In this document: piece by piece, positions 23,958-32,996 of the stretch
How the letters are laid out: each line of letters begins with the position of its first letter
Position numbering within the stretch: position 1 is the first letter of the stretch
From: Synechococcus sp. GreenBA-s
Lineage (GTDB): Bacteria; Cyanobacteriota; Cyanobacteriia; PCC-6307; Cyanobiaceae
DNA length: 64,000 nucleotides
Direction of reading: 5' to 3'
Assembly (NCBI RefSeq): GCF_024345855.1
Contig: NZ_JAGQBX010000001.1
Location: 124,001-188,000 of the forward strand
The notes under the pieces: generated by a model
Told to the model about the DNA's origin: nothing
The model's database searches: none
What the model saw: only the letters and a program-made list of their open reading frames with translations
Made by a program: the position numbers and the translations under genes

Positions 23958-25553
23958 ATGTCCCCTGTGCCCGCCAGCAGCCCCGCCGCCACCTGGGATG
24001 TCGTGGTGATCGGCGCCGGCATCGGCGGCCTTGTGACCGCCAGCCAGCTGGCCGCCAAGGGCGCCAGGGTGCTGGTGCTCGAGCGCTACCTGATCCCGGG
24101 CGGCTCGGGCGGCAGCTTCCGGCGCGACGGCTACACCTTCGATGTGGGCGCCTCGATGATCTTCGGCTTCGGAGATCAGGGCCACACCAACCTGCTCACC
24201 CGCGCCCTGGCCGACGTGGGCCAGCGCTGCGACACCATCCCCGATCCGGCCCAGCTCGAATACCACCTGCCCGGCGGCCTCAACGTGGCCGTCGACCGCG
24301 ACTACGACAGCTTCGTGGCCCGGCTCACGGCCCTATTCCCCCATGAAGCCAAGGGCATCCGCGCCTTCTACGACACCTGCTGGCAGGTGTTCCGCTGCCT
24401 CGATGCGATGCCCCTGCTGTCGCTGGAGGATCCGGCCTACCTGGCCAAGGTGTTCTTCCGGGCTCCGCTGGCCTGCCTGGGCCTGGCCCGCTGGCTGCCG
24501 GTGAACGTGGGCGATGTGGCCCGCCGTCACATCCAGGATCCGGCCCTGCTGAAGTTCATCGACATGGAGTGCTTCTGCTGGAGCGTGATGCCCGCGGACC
24601 TCACGCCGATGATCAACGCCGGCATGGTGTTCTCCGATCGCCATGCCGGCGGCATCAACTACCCCAAAGGCGGCGTCGGCGTGATCGCCGAGAAGCTGGT
24701 GGCGGGGCTCGAGAGCCATGGGGGCCAGATCCGCTACAAGGCACGCGTCACCCGGGTGCTGTTCGACGGGGAGGGCCCCAACGCCCAGGCCGTTGGGGTG
24801 CAGCTGGCCAGCGGCGAGCAGATCCAGGCCCGGCGTGTGGTGAGCAACGCCACCCGCTGGGACACCTTCGCCACCGCGACGGAGGACGACACCATCCAGC
24901 GCCCCGCCGCCTCGGCCCTGGTGGAGGCCTCCCACACCCCGGCCGCCGAAAGCCGCTGGCGGCGCCGCTACCGGCCCTCCCCCTCCTTCCTCTCGCTGCA
25001 CCTGGGGGTGGAGGCCTCGCTGATCCCCGCAGGCTTCCACTGCCACCACCTGATGCTCGAGGCGTGGAGCGCCATGGAGGACGAACAGGGAGTGATCTTC
25101 GTGTCGATCCCGACCCTGCTGGATCCCTCCCTGGCCCCGCCCGGCCGCCACATCGTGCACAGCTTCACCCCCAGCTCCATGGAGCACTGGCAGGGCCTGG
25201 GCCCCAGCGCCTATGCCGCCAAGAAGCAGGCCGACGCCGACCGGCTGATCCAGCGCCTGGAGGCGATCCTGCCCGGCCTGACCGGGGCCATCCGCCACCG
25301 CGAGGTGGGCACCCCCCGCAGCCATCGCCGCTTCCTGGGCCGCATGGGCGGCAGCTACGGCCCGATCCCCGCCCTGCGCCTCCCGGGCCTGCTGCCGATG
25401 CCCTTCAACCGCACCGGCCTGCGCGGGCTCTACTGCGTGGGCGATTCCTGCTTCCCCGGCCAGGGGCTCAACGCCGTGGCCTTCAGCGGCTTCGCCTGCG
25501 CCCACCGCATCGGCGCCGACCTGGGCCTCAACCCCTTGGCGTTGCCGGCGTGA
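23958..25553 (+). CDS. crtISO: Carotenoid isomerase CrtISO
   Basis: 531 aa from the ATG at 23958, 32 bp after trmFO. The FAD motif VVIGAGIGGLVTASQLAAKG opens the protein, with SGGSFRRDGYTFDVGASMIFG and the C-terminal GLYCVGDSCFPGQGLNAVAFSG typical of CrtISO/CrtH. It converts poly-cis-lycopene to all-trans-lycopene in carotenoid synthesis at the membrane. Length is close to the family's usual ~500 aa. Alternative: another phytoene-desaturase-like oxidoreductase, less likely given the terminal motif. Confidence 0.88.
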   Translation: MSPVPASSPAATWDVVVIGAGIGGLVTASQLAAKGARVLVLERYLIPGGSGGSFRRDGYTFDVGASMIFGFGDQGHTNLLTRALADVGQRCDTIPDPAQLEYHLPGGLNVAVDRDYDSFVARLTALFPHEAKGIRAFYDTCWQVFRCLDAMPLLSLEDPAYLAKVFFRAPLACLGLARWLPVNVGDVARRHIQDPALLKFIDMECFCWSVMPADLTPMINAGMVFSDRHAGGINYPKGGVGVIAEKLVAGLESHGGQIRYKARVTRVLFDGEGPNAQAVGVQLASGEQIQARRVVSNATRWDTFATATEDDTIQRPAASALVEASHTPAAESRWRRRYRPSPSFLSLHLGVEASLIPAGFHCHHLMLEAWSAMEDEQGVIFVSIPTLLDPSLAPPGRHIVHSFTPSSMEHWQGLGPSAYAAKKQADADRLIQRLEAILPGLTGAIRHREVGTPRSHRRFLGRMGGSYGPIPALRLPGLLPMPFNRTGLRGLYCVGDSCFPGQGLNAVAFSGFACAHRIGADLGLNPLALPA

Positions 25554-25581
25554 GCCGGGCGCTATTGCCGGTCTGCAGCGG

Positions 25582-26259
25582 TCAGCCGGAATGGAGCTGG
25601 CGGTAGATCGTGCTCAGGCCGCGCACGATGAATTCAACGCCGATGGCCAGGGTGAACAGCCCCATGATCTTGGTGAACACGCTCAGCCCCACATCTCCGG
25701 CATAGCGAACGATGCGGGCACTGAAGTTGAACACCAGATGATTCACCAGCACCAGGCCCACAATCGCCGCCAACAGATTGATGGATGTGCCCGAGCGCTG
25801 GGCCAGATCGGCAAACAGGATCACAGCCGAAAACGTCCCTGCCCCCACCGTGAGCGGAATCGCGATCGGCACCACGGCGGAGGCATAGAGCTGGGCATCA
25901 TCCCCAGAGGGCTGTAACGCGCGGTTGGGATCAACAGCCTTCACGGCGATGGCATCGGGCTGCCTTGCGTTCATCATGTCGAGACCAACGCCACCCAGTA
26001 ACAGTCCGCCGGCGATCTGGAAGGCGCTGATCGAAATCCCGAAGAAATCAAGGATCGCCGTACCCATCAGCATGAACAGCAACAGCATCCCCAGGCAGGC
26101 GCCACTGGTGACCAGGATGCTGCGCCGCACCTTCGCCTGCGGCAAGCCCTTGGTCTGCGACAGGAACGCACCGATGGCCGACACATTATTCCCGATGGCC
26201 AGCAGGCCGATCAGATAGTGCTGGAACGTCGTGTGATCCAGCGATGCGGCAGGGCCCAT
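25582..26259 (-). CDS. MarC family membrane protein
   Basis: 225 aa from the ATG at 26259. Six hydrophobic segments and family marks AIGNNVSAIGAFLSQTKG (MarC proteins have a P/N-xx-P/S motif here), QIAGGLLLGGVGLDMM, AVVPIAIPLTVGAGTFS and KIMGLFTLAIGVEFIV match the MarC/UPF0056 family of inner-membrane proteins of unclear transport function. Its start overlaps the stop codon of the glutamate decarboxylase gene by one base, so the two are coupled. Confidence 0.85.
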   Translation of the reverse strand: MGPAASLDHTTFQHYLIGLLAIGNNVSAIGAFLSQTKGLPQAKVRRSILVTSGACLGMLLLFMLMGTAILDFFGISISAFQIAGGLLLGGVGLDMMNARQPDAIAVKAVDPNRALQPSGDDAQLYASAVVPIAIPLTVGAGTFSAVILFADLAQRSGTSINLLAAIVGLVLVNHLVFNFSARIVRYAGDVGLSVFTKIMGLFTLAIGVEFIVRGLSTIYRQLHSG

Positions 26260-27659
26260 CAATGGTGGAACGCCTGATCGGCAACGTCTTCAGGCTCCGG
26301 CATGGGGCCAGGCAGGCGCTCAAACCAATCCACCGCCCGCTGGATGTCCTCCAGCAGCTGATCGGCCATATCCCGACTGAAGCCAGCCCGCACCACAAAG
26401 CGAAGCACCGCCATCGACTCACAATCGCTCGGCATCGTGTAAGCGGGGATCAACCAACCTCGGACCCGCAGCCTGTCGGAGAGTTGAAACACCGTCCAAT
26501 TGCGGACGGCAGGATCCAGCTGCACAGCGAACACCGGCAACTGTCCCCGCGGATGGCTCACCAGACGGAAGCAGGACAGTCCAGCCATGCCATCCGCCAG
26601 GTAGCAGGCAATGGCCTCAAGCGTGGCCATGCGCTGGGCATACCCGGAGCGCCCGAGATGCAGGAAATTAAAATATTGCGCCACCACCTGGGCCCCTGGC
26701 CTGGAGAAGTTCATGCCGATGGTGGGCATCTGGCCGCCAAGATAATTAACGTTGAACCGCAAGGCATCCGGCAAGGCATCCTGGGACCGCCAGAGCACCC
26801 AGCCAACCCCAGGCAGAACACCGCCATACTTGTGGCCGCTGGCATTGATCGACTGCACCCGCGGCAAACGGAAATCCCAGGCCAGGTCGGGCGAATTGAA
26901 GGGGGCGACGAAGCCACCCGAAGCCGCATCCACATGGATCGGGATCGCCAGCCCCGTACGCTGTTCCAATGCATCAAGACAGCGCTGCATCGCGGCGATG
27001 GGTTCATAGCTGCCATCAAAAGTGCTGCCAAGAATGCCAACCACACCGATGGTGTTCTCATCGCAACGGGCCACGGCCTCCTCACCGGTGAGATGCAGCC
27101 GCTCCGGCGTGATCGGCACAAGCCTGGGCTCCACATCGAAATAGGCACAGAACTTGTCCCAGCAGATCTGGGTATTGGCTCCCATCACCAGATTCGGGCG
27201 GCGATCGTCCAGCCCCGCCGCCCGACGGCGCTGGCGCCAATGCCACTTCAGCACCATGCCGCCGAGCATGCAGCCCTCACTGGAACCCGTGGTGGACGTG
27301 CCGATGGGATCATCGGCAGCATCCGCATGCCAGAGGTCAGCGAGAATCCGCAGACAGCGCTCTTCGATTTCTGCCGTCTGTGGATATTCGTCCTTATCAA
27401 TCATATTCTTTTCAGCACACTCCTGCATCAGCTGCAGTGCCTCGGGCTCCATCCAGGTGCCCACAAACGTTGCGAGATTCAGGCGCGCATTGCCATCTAA
27501 CATCAGGTGGTCGTGCACCAACTGATAGGCCAGATCAGCCGGAAGCCCCTCCTCACCCAGGCGATCCCGGGGGATCTGCGCGGGCAGATTGCGCAGGTGC
27601 ATGCGGTGCCCCAGCCGAGACTCAAGATCCAACAATGAGGCCCGGTTGCGTTGCACCAC
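26259..27659 (-). CDS. gadB: Glutamate decarboxylase (PLP-dependent)
   Basis: 466 aa. LDGNARLNLATFVGTWMEPEA, GTSTTGSSEGCMLGG, HVDAASGGFVAPF and the PLP lysine in NASGHKYGG are all glutamate-decarboxylase signatures. It converts glutamate to GABA, consuming a proton; in cyanobacteria it can feed the GABA shunt as well as acid tolerance. Tandem GTG starts at 27659/27656; the next Met is residue 20. Length matches E. coli GadB (466). No GadC-type antiporter is adjacent; a MarC gene is coupled downstream instead. Confidence 0.93.
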   Translation of the reverse strand: MVQRNRASLLDLESRLGHRMHLRNLPAQIPRDRLGEEGLPADLAYQLVHDHLMLDGNARLNLATFVGTWMEPEALQLMQECAEKNMIDKDEYPQTAEIEERCLRILADLWHADAADDPIGTSTTGSSEGCMLGGMVLKWHWRQRRRAAGLDDRRPNLVMGANTQICWDKFCAYFDVEPRLVPITPERLHLTGEEAVARCDENTIGVVGILGSTFDGSYEPIAAMQRCLDALEQRTGLAIPIHVDAASGGFVAPFNSPDLAWDFRLPRVQSINASGHKYGGVLPGVGWVLWRSQDALPDALRFNVNYLGGQMPTIGMNFSRPGAQVVAQYFNFLHLGRSGYAQRMATLEAIACYLADGMAGLSCFRLVSHPRGQLPVFAVQLDPAVRNWTVFQLSDRLRVRGWLIPAYTMPSDCESMAVLRFVVRAGFSRDMADQLLEDIQRAVDWFERLPGPMPEPEDVADQAFHH

Positions 27660-27753
27660 CGATCAGATTCCTGGGGAGATCCCTCTCAAACTAGGGCGTT
27701 TTCAAGGCGACAGCACAACGGTGCCGAGCCCGAGTCTTTAGGGTTGAGAACCG

Positions 27754-28062
27754 ATGCGGCAGGCCATGGGCTTCTCCTCGCCAAGTTCTCCCACCCCCAG
27801 TTCCGAGGACCTGGCCCGCTACCTGGAGCAGCGGGGCGAGCTGGGTAAGCCGTGGATGCTGCACCTGCTGCGGCTCACCAAGCTCAAGGAGGCCAAGGAC
27901 TCCATGGACCCCGACGAGTTCGTGGGCAAGCTGCAGGAGGCCACCGCCGACCTGATGCGCCTGGGCGAGTTCTGGAAGGGGCGCGAACAGGAGGTGTTCA
28001 CCGGCCGCTATGTGCCGCCGACCCTGATCGAACCCCTGCCCGGCTCCCCCGAAGACCGATGA
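27754..28062 (+). CDS. Conserved cyanobacterial hypothetical protein
   Basis: 102 aa (a second ATG at 27766 would give 98). A Ser/Pro-rich start is followed by a helical domain: LARYLEQRGELGKPWMLHLLRLTKLKEAKDSMD, DEFVGKLQEATADLMRLGEFW, and ending FTGRYVPPTLIEPLPGSP (in pieces). I recall similar proteins in Synechococcus but no function. It overlaps the next gene by 4 bp (ATGA). Confidence 0.6.
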   Translation: MRQAMGFSSPSSPTPSSEDLARYLEQRGELGKPWMLHLLRLTKLKEAKDSMDPDEFVGKLQEATADLMRLGEFWKGREQEVFTGRYVPPTLIEPLPGSPEDR

Positions 28063-28658
28063 CGTCCGCCCCGGCAGCCGGCGCCGACCTCCCAGCGGCG
28101 CCCCTCCGTTACCCGATGGCGCCGTTGATCCGCTTCACCCTGATCGGCCTCTATCTGGCCCTGGTGTTGCCCCTGCCGGCCCTGGCGCCGCCCGAGCTGC
28201 GCACCGGCTTCGGCCTGGCCCTGCCGCTGGGACTGCTGCTGCTGCTGGCCGCCACCAGCGAACAGGTGAGCCTGGATGCCACTGGCCTGGCGGTGGGCCA
28301 TCCCCGCTGGTGCGCCTGGCTGCTGCGGCGCGGCTGGCGGCTGGACTGGCGCGAGATCACGGGCCTCACCCCCGTGGCCACCAGCCAGGGAGGCCGGGCC
28401 TGGTACGTGCGCCGGGCCTCGACAGCCGGCGCCAATCCCCCTGGCCAGGCCTACCTGCTGCCGCAGCGGGTGCAGCACCTGGAGGAGCTGCTGGAGGAAC
28501 TCCAGGCCCGCACCGGCCTGGACACCAGCGCCATCGGCCGCATCAGCCCGCCCTGGACCTACCAGTTGCTGGCCGGACTGACGACCCTGATGCTGGCGGC
28601 TGAAGTGGTGGCCGGCGCTGCCCTGGCCCGGGGGGGCTGGGCCATTCCCGGGCCGTAG
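28059..28658 (+). CDS. Hypothetical membrane protein
   Basis: 199 aa from the ATG at 28059. Two close membrane helices (about 20-62, PLIRFTLIGLYLALVLPLPAL; GFGLALPLGLLLLLAAT), a soluble beta-rich part (SLDATGLAVGHPRWCAW, WREITGLTPV, AWYVRRA, YLLPQRVQHLEELLEEL) resembling membrane-anchored PH-like domains, and a C-terminal helix. No firm family. Co-translated with the preceding gene. Confidence 0.5.
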   Translation: MTSAPAAGADLPAAPLRYPMAPLIRFTLIGLYLALVLPLPALAPPELRTGFGLALPLGLLLLLAATSEQVSLDATGLAVGHPRWCAWLLRRGWRLDWREITGLTPVATSQGGRAWYVRRASTAGANPPGQAYLLPQRVQHLEELLEELQARTGLDTSAIGRISPPWTYQLLAGLTTLMLAAEVVAGAALARGGWAIPGP

Positions 28659-28662
28659 CCCG

Positions 28663-29451
28663 CTAGGGCTGGGCGCTGGCGGGCTCGGGCAGGGTGTCGA
28701 GGCTGAAGCGGTAGCCCTGCTGGCGCACGGTCTCGATGCCGCCGCCCTCGCCCAGGCCGGCCTGCTCCAGCTTGCGCCGCAGGGTGAGCACCTGGGTATC
28801 CACGGAGCGGGGACCACCACTGAACGGCGGCCAGGCCATGCGCAACAGTTCCGAGCGGCTGCGCACGGTGCCCGGCGGCATCAGCAGCGCACAGAGCAGG
28901 GCGAATTCCCGGGGGCTGAGCTCCACGGGCTGATCCCGCAGGGTCACCTGGCGCAGCAGCAGATGCACCTCCAGCGGCCCCACGCAGACCCGCTCCTGCA
29001 GGCCGCTACCACTGCGGCGCAGCAAGCTGCGGCAGCGGGCCGCCAGCTCCTCCAGGCCGAAGGGCTTGCGCAGCACGTCGTCGGCGCCGGCATCGAGCAG
29101 GGCCACCACCGGCTCGGCGCCGGAGCGGGCCGTGAGCACCATCACCGGGCAGCGCAGCTGGGCCGCCAGCCGCAGGGCGGAGGTCTCCTCCAGCAGCTCG
29201 GCCGATACCAGCAGATCGGGGGTCTGGTCCTCGCAGAGGAGCACGGCCTCAGCTGCGGTCGCCACGGCGGCCGAGAGGTGGCCGTCCTGGCGCAGGCGCT
29301 GGGCCAGCACCGTGCGCAGGGTGGGGTGGGGATCCACCACCAGCACCCGCTTGAGGCCCAGCTCGGAAGCGGGGCCGCCGGTGCCCATGCCGGCTCCTGG
29401 CGTCGGTCCAGAAGCCGCAGCGACTGGGATCTGTTTTGGCGCGAGTTCCAC
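28663..29451 (-). CDS. OmpR/PhoB-type regulator without phosphoacceptor Asp
   Basis: 262 aa. A Pro/Gly-rich start of ~30 residues precedes a receiver domain (about 33-150) and an OmpR-type winged helix (about 158-250; LSPREFALLCALL, VDTQVLTLRRKLEQAG, IETVRQQGYRF). In the receiver D40, T107 and K129 (RKPFG) are kept, but the segment that should read like VLDxMLP is PDLLVSAELLEE, with Ala84 at the phosphorylation position. The protein should bind DNA but cannot be controlled by ordinary Asp phosphorylation. A start at the internal ATG (MGTGGPASE) is possible. Confidence 0.8.
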   Translation of the reverse strand: MELAPKQIPVAAASGPTPGAGMGTGGPASELGLKRVLVVDPHPTLRTVLAQRLRQDGHLSAAVATAAEAVLLCEDQTPDLLVSAELLEETSALRLAAQLRCPVMVLTARSGAEPVVALLDAGADDVLRKPFGLEELAARCRSLLRRSGSGLQERVCVGPLEVHLLLRQVTLRDQPVELSPREFALLCALLMPPGTVRSRSELLRMAWPPFSGGPRSVDTQVLTLRRKLEQAGLGEGGGIETVRQQGYRFSLDTLPEPASAQP

Positions 29452-29594
29452 CCGCTACTCCCGGTCTCTGCTTAGGCTATCGGGAATTCCAGCGGCACAG
29501 CGGTATCGGGCGCTGCCTTCCCAGCTGGCCCAACCCCTGGCCCGCTCCCCAGCCCCCCGCGTCGTCGTTGCAGGCCCCAGCCTGAGCCCCGGTC

Positions 29595-29861
29595 ATGACC
29601 TCCCTGCAGAACCCCGACGCCATCCGTCACTTCCAGTCCCTGTGTGACGCCTGCCAGTCGCTGGCGAGCCGCTACCACGGCCCCTCGGAGCTGCGTCTCT
29701 ACGCCGACGGCTACCTGCACGCCCTGCGCCGCACCGCCATCCTCGATCCGATTGCCCAGCGGCGGCTGGAGGAGATGGTGGATCGCTGGATCATGGATCC
29801 CTCCAGCTTCGTGGGCCCCGGCGGCGACCTCAGCACCCTCTACGAATCAGGTCGTAACTGA
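29595..29861 (+). CDS. DUF6761 family protein
   Basis: 88 aa. NPDAIRHFQSLCDACQSL, SELRLYADGYLHALRRT and MVDRWIMDPSSFVGPGGD fit a small conserved cyanobacterial family that I know as DUF6761. Soluble, mostly helical, no known function. Divergent from the response regulator gene with a 143-bp shared upstream region. Confidence 0.65.
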   Translation: MTSLQNPDAIRHFQSLCDACQSLASRYHGPSELRLYADGYLHALRRTAILDPIAQRRLEEMVDRWIMDPSSFVGPGGDLSTLYESGRN

Positions 29862-29888
29862 GGGGCTGAGGGCTGACCGGACCTCGGC

Positions 29889-30209
29889 TCAGGCCAGGGC
29901 GACGGCCAGGGTCTCGCGCAGTTCGCCCGAGTTGTAGAGCTCGATCAGGATGTCCGAGCCGCCCATGAACTCGCCGTTCACATACACCTGCGGAATCGTC
30001 GGCCAGTCGGAGAACTCCTTGATGCCCTGACGGATCTCGGCATCGGAGAGCACGTCGAAGGTCTCAAACGGCACGGCCAGGGCGTTGAGGATCTGAACCA
30101 CGTTGTTGCTGAAGCCGCACTGGGGCATCAGCTTGCTGCCCTTCATGAACACGAACACGGGGCTGGTGGCGACCAGGGCCTCGATGCGCTGCTGGGTGCT
30201 GGGATCCAT
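29889..30209 (-). CDS. grxD: Monothiol glutaredoxin (Grx4/GrxD type)
   Basis: 106 aa with the monothiol active site CGFS (Cys31 in MPQCGFSNN), FMKGSK upstream and DWPTIPQVYVNGEFMGGSDI downstream, the glutathione- and iron-sulfur-binding signature. It carries or delivers [2Fe-2S] clusters and works with BolA. It lies 18 bp downstream of the bolA gene, the classic pair. Confidence 0.95.
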   Translation of the reverse strand: MDPSTQQRIEALVATSPVFVFMKGSKLMPQCGFSNNVVQILNALAVPFETFDVLSDAEIRQGIKEFSDWPTIPQVYVNGEFMGGSDILIELYNSGELRETLAVALA

Positions 30210-30227
30210 GGGTTGAAGGGTGGGGAA

Positions 30228-30461
30228 TCAGGCGGGAACCGAGGTGTTGAGGGCCAGGGCGTGGATGGCCTCGCTGGCCAGTTCGCTGCGCAGGGCGCCG
30301 TAGACGAGCTGGTGCTGCTTGACCCGGCTCAGGCCGGCGAAGGCCGCCGAGACGACGCTCACCGAGAGGTGATCGCCACCGCCGGTGAGATCCTCCACGG
30401 CGACGACGGCATCGGGCAGGGCCTGGGTGATGGCGGAGCGGACCTGGTCAGGATGGACCAT
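30228..30461 (-). CDS. bolA: BolA family protein
   Basis: 77 aa. [51 protein letters not shown] (in pieces) with the His of GGGDH and of VKQHQLVY is BolA; the final [12 protein letters not shown] is the usual C-terminal strand. It forms a cluster-bridged heterodimer with CGFS glutaredoxins, supported here by the adjacent gene. Confidence 0.93.
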   Translation of the reverse strand: MVHPDQVRSAITQALPDAVVAVEDLTGGGDHLSVSVVSAAFAGLSRVKQHQLVYGALRSELASEAIHALALNTSVPA

Positions 30462-30552
30462 GCAGACCGGGGACGCGGCAACGGGCGCAGAATCTAGGCG
30501 CCCGTGCTCGCGATCTGGCTGGCGAAGGGCGCCGGGAAGCGTCCGAGCCGGA

Positions 30553-31104
30553 TCAGAGACCGGGGGCCGGCGCAGCGGCGCCGTAGGGGGTCGTGACGAA
30601 GCCCAGTTCCAGCAGGTTCTGGTAGGCCTTCTGGCCCATGGAGCTGGCGGGGGTCATGATCTGGATGACCTCCACCAGCAGAGGGACGGCCACCTCAGGC
30701 TGATTCTGGCGGCGGAGCAATGCAGCCAGGCGCAGGTTGATGCTGGCCTGCAGTTCCAGGGCTTCGCGGCCCTTCTGGTCCATCTCGCGGGGAATGCGGG
30801 CATCGAGGCCGCGGAAGGCGCCGCTGAGGTTGCGGTAGAAGCGGGTCAGGCTCTGGGCGCCGGAGCGGGCCTGGTCGTAGGCGGCGCGGGCTTCAGCCAG
30901 ACGGCCGGCGGCCGCGGCGGCATCCCCCTGGGCCACCTTGGCGTTGACGGCCGCCAGGTTGAGGCCGGTCGTGCCGGACTCGAGCACCTTCTGGGGCTCC
31001 TCCTGGGCAACGGCGGGACCGCTGAGGACTGGGCTGAGGGCCAGTCCAGCAGCCGAAGCGGCGGCCAGGGCGGCGAGGCTAAGGGCTGCGAGGGGCCGAC
31101 GCAC
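30553..31104 (-). CDS. Exported helical-repeat hypothetical protein
   Basis: 183 aa, GTG start at 31104 with GGAG five bases upstream. A signal peptide (1-34, ending AVAQE) precedes a helical protein ([65 protein letters not shown] in pieces) with a TPR-like rhythm. Conserved-looking, function unknown. It follows the plsC gene by 26 bp on the same strand. Confidence 0.6.
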   Translation of the reverse strand: MRRPLAALSLAALAAASAAGLALSPVLSGPAVAQEEPQKVLESGTTGLNLAAVNAKVAQGDAAAAAGRLAEARAAYDQARSGAQSLTRFYRNLSGAFRGLDARIPREMDQKGREALELQASINLRLAALLRRQNQPEVAVPLLVEVIQIMTPASSMGQKAYQNLLELGFVTTPYGAAAPAPGL

Positions 31105-31130
31105 GGCAACTCCGATGAGGTCAAAAAACT

Positions 31131-32045
31131 CTACGGGCCCTGCAGGGGACGCCCCACCAGCAGGCGGGCCGCTTCCTCAGCTGATCGCATCGCGGCCGCC
31201 AGGTCCCGGTTGAGATCGGCCGCCGCCTGGCGGCCCACCCCCGCCAGCGTCAGCGGCGGCGCAAAGCAGAGGGCGGCGCGGTCACCGAAACGGGGCTTGG
31301 CGTGGCCGTAGGCCAGGCCCACCGGCACCACGGGCACCGACACCCCCTGACCCACCGCCAGGGCCGCCAGCCGCGCCAGCCCCGGCATCAGCCGCAGGGC
31401 GTCCTCGCCGTCCTGAATGATCCGGCCCTCGGGGAACACCACCAGCTGCTGGCCGGCCTGCAGCAGCTCCACCGCCAGGCGCAGCGAGGCCGCCGCCGGC
31501 TTGCGCGGGTTGACCGGGAAGCAGCCCAGCCGGTGCAGGAACCAGCCCTGCAGCCCCACCATCTCGTCGCTGCTGACCATGAAGCGGCAGTCGCGGCCAC
31601 TGACGCGGCGGCCGGCGGCGTGGGGCAGCATCAGCGCATCCCAGCGGGAGCGGTGGGTGGGGGCCAGCAGCACCGGCCCGGAGCGCGGCAGGTGCTCGGC
31701 CCCCTGCACGCGCACGCCGGCGCGGAAGAAGCCCCGCAGGGCCACGTCCTGGGTGAGCACCATCGCCAGGGGCGCCAGCCAGGGGTTGATGCCGTTGCAG
31801 AGACTGCGCTCCCGCCGGCTCAGGGCCAGGGAGGCGGCGGCCGCGGCCTGGGGGGATGACGGCACGGGGGGCGGCACGGGCTCGGCCCCGGTCTGGTTGG
31901 CCATCGTCGGGGCTGTCATCTGCGCCTGCTGGGCCGTCATCCGCGCCTGGACTGAGCTGTTGGCCTGGACTGGAATGCCGGCCTGAACCGAAGTGTTGGC
32001 CTGGACCGAAGGGCTGGCCTGGTCTGTGGTCCAGGGCTCAGTCAT
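31131..32045 (-). CDS. plsC: 1-acyl-glycerol-3-phosphate acyltransferase family (PlsC)
   Basis: 304 aa. The acyltransferase domain (about 95-290) carries THRSRWDAL (a HX4D-type box; usually N/H-HxSxxD), VNPRKPAAA and FPEGRI. It should esterify the sn-2 position of lysophosphatidate at the membrane. The N-terminal ~85 residues are unusual: four tandem hexapeptides of the form (S/P)VQA(N/G/R)x at residues 13-36, then an Ala/Gln/Pro-rich stretch. The true start might be a later Met, but the repeats are in frame. Confidence 0.82.
   Translation of the reverse strand: MTEPWTTDQASPSVQANTSVQAGIPVQANSSVQARMTAQQAQMTAPTMANQTGAEPVPPPVPSSPQAAAAASLALSRRERSLCNGINPWLAPLAMVLTQDVALRGFFRAGVRVQGAEHLPRSGPVLLAPTHRSRWDALMLPHAAGRRVSGRDCRFMVSSDEMVGLQGWFLHRLGCFPVNPRKPAAASLRLAVELLQAGQQLVVFPEGRIIQDGEDALRLMPGLARLAALAVGQGVSVPVVPVGLAYGHAKPRFGDRAALCFAPPLTLAGVGRQAAADLNRDLAAAMRSAEEAARLLVGRPLQGP
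31938..32009. repeat. 18-bp coding tandem repeat in plsC 5' end
   Basis: Four imperfect 18-bp units encoding (S/P)VQA(N/G/R)x, residues 13-36 of the PlsC-family protein. Visible on the plus strand as repeated TTGGCCTGGAC(T/C). Such in-frame repeats expand and contract by slippage. Confidence 0.6.
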
Positions 32046-32246
32046 GGACCGGCCGCCGGGCCGCCTTGGGCACGGATGGAAACCTAGGGGCCACCCGGCG
32101 GCCGATGGCGCCGGTGCGGGCAGTTGCCCGCGCGGCCCCGGCCCCGCACGCCCGGCTCCCAGCTCCGCGCGGCCAGCTCCTCACCCCCAGCGCCGCACTG
32201 CGCCCAGGCGATCCATAGGATCCGGACTCGCCCCATCCCCGGTGCC

Positions 32247-32996
32247 ATGGCCAGCCTCGGCGTGAATCTCGATCACATCGCCAACGTGCGCCAGGCCCGC
32301 CGCACCGTGGAGCCCGACCCGGTGAGCTACGCCCTGCTGGCGGAACTGGGCGGCGCCGACGGCATCACCGTGCACCTGCGCGAAGACCGGCGCCACATCC
32401 AGGACCGGGACGTGGAGCTGCTGCGCCAGGTGGTGCGCAGCCGGCTCAACCTGGAGATGGCCGCCACCCCTGAGATGGAGGCCATCGCCCTGCGCCTCCG
32501 GCCCGACATGGTGACCCTGGTGCCGGAGAAGCGCGAGGAGGTCACCACGGAGGGTGGGCTCGACGTGGCCAGCCAGCTGCAGCCCCTGCAGGGCCTGGTG
32601 GGTCGGCTGCAGGGCGCCGGCATCGGCGTGAGCCTGTTCGTGGATGCCGAGGCGCGCCAGCTGGAAGCCTGCAGGGCCACGGGCGCCCGCTGGGTGGAGC
32701 TGCACACCGGCACCTATGCGGAGGCCAGCTGGAGCCAGCAGCCCCTGGAGCTGGCCCGCCTCACCGAGGGCAGCTTCATCGCCCGCAGCCTCGGCCTGCG
32801 GGTCAACGCCGGCCATGGCCTCACTTATCAGAACGTGGAGCCGGTGGCGGCGATCGAGGGGATGGAGGAGCTGAACATCGGCCACACGATCGTGGCCCGG
32901 GCCCTGGCGGTGGGCCTGCAGCAGGCCGTCAGCGAGATGCGGGCCTTGGTTCAGAATCCCCGCCGGGACCCCCTGTTCGGCAACACCGCCCCATGA
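32247..32996 (+). CDS. pdxJ: Pyridoxine 5'-phosphate synthase PdxJ
   Basis: 249 aa from the ATG at 32247. [83 protein letters not shown] and [12 protein letters not shown] are PdxJ signatures. It condenses 1-deoxyxylulose 5-phosphate with 3-amino-1-hydroxyacetone phosphate in vitamin B6 synthesis. It overlaps ycf54 by 4 bp. Confidence 0.97.
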   Translation: MASLGVNLDHIANVRQARRTVEPDPVSYALLAELGGADGITVHLREDRRHIQDRDVELLRQVVRSRLNLEMAATPEMEAIALRLRPDMVTLVPEKREEVTTEGGLDVASQLQPLQGLVGRLQGAGIGVSLFVDAEARQLEACRATGARWVELHTGTYAEASWSQQPLELARLTEGSFIARSLGLRVNAGHGLTYQNVEPVAAIEGMEELNIGHTIVARALAVGLQQAVSEMRALVQNPRRDPLFGNTAP

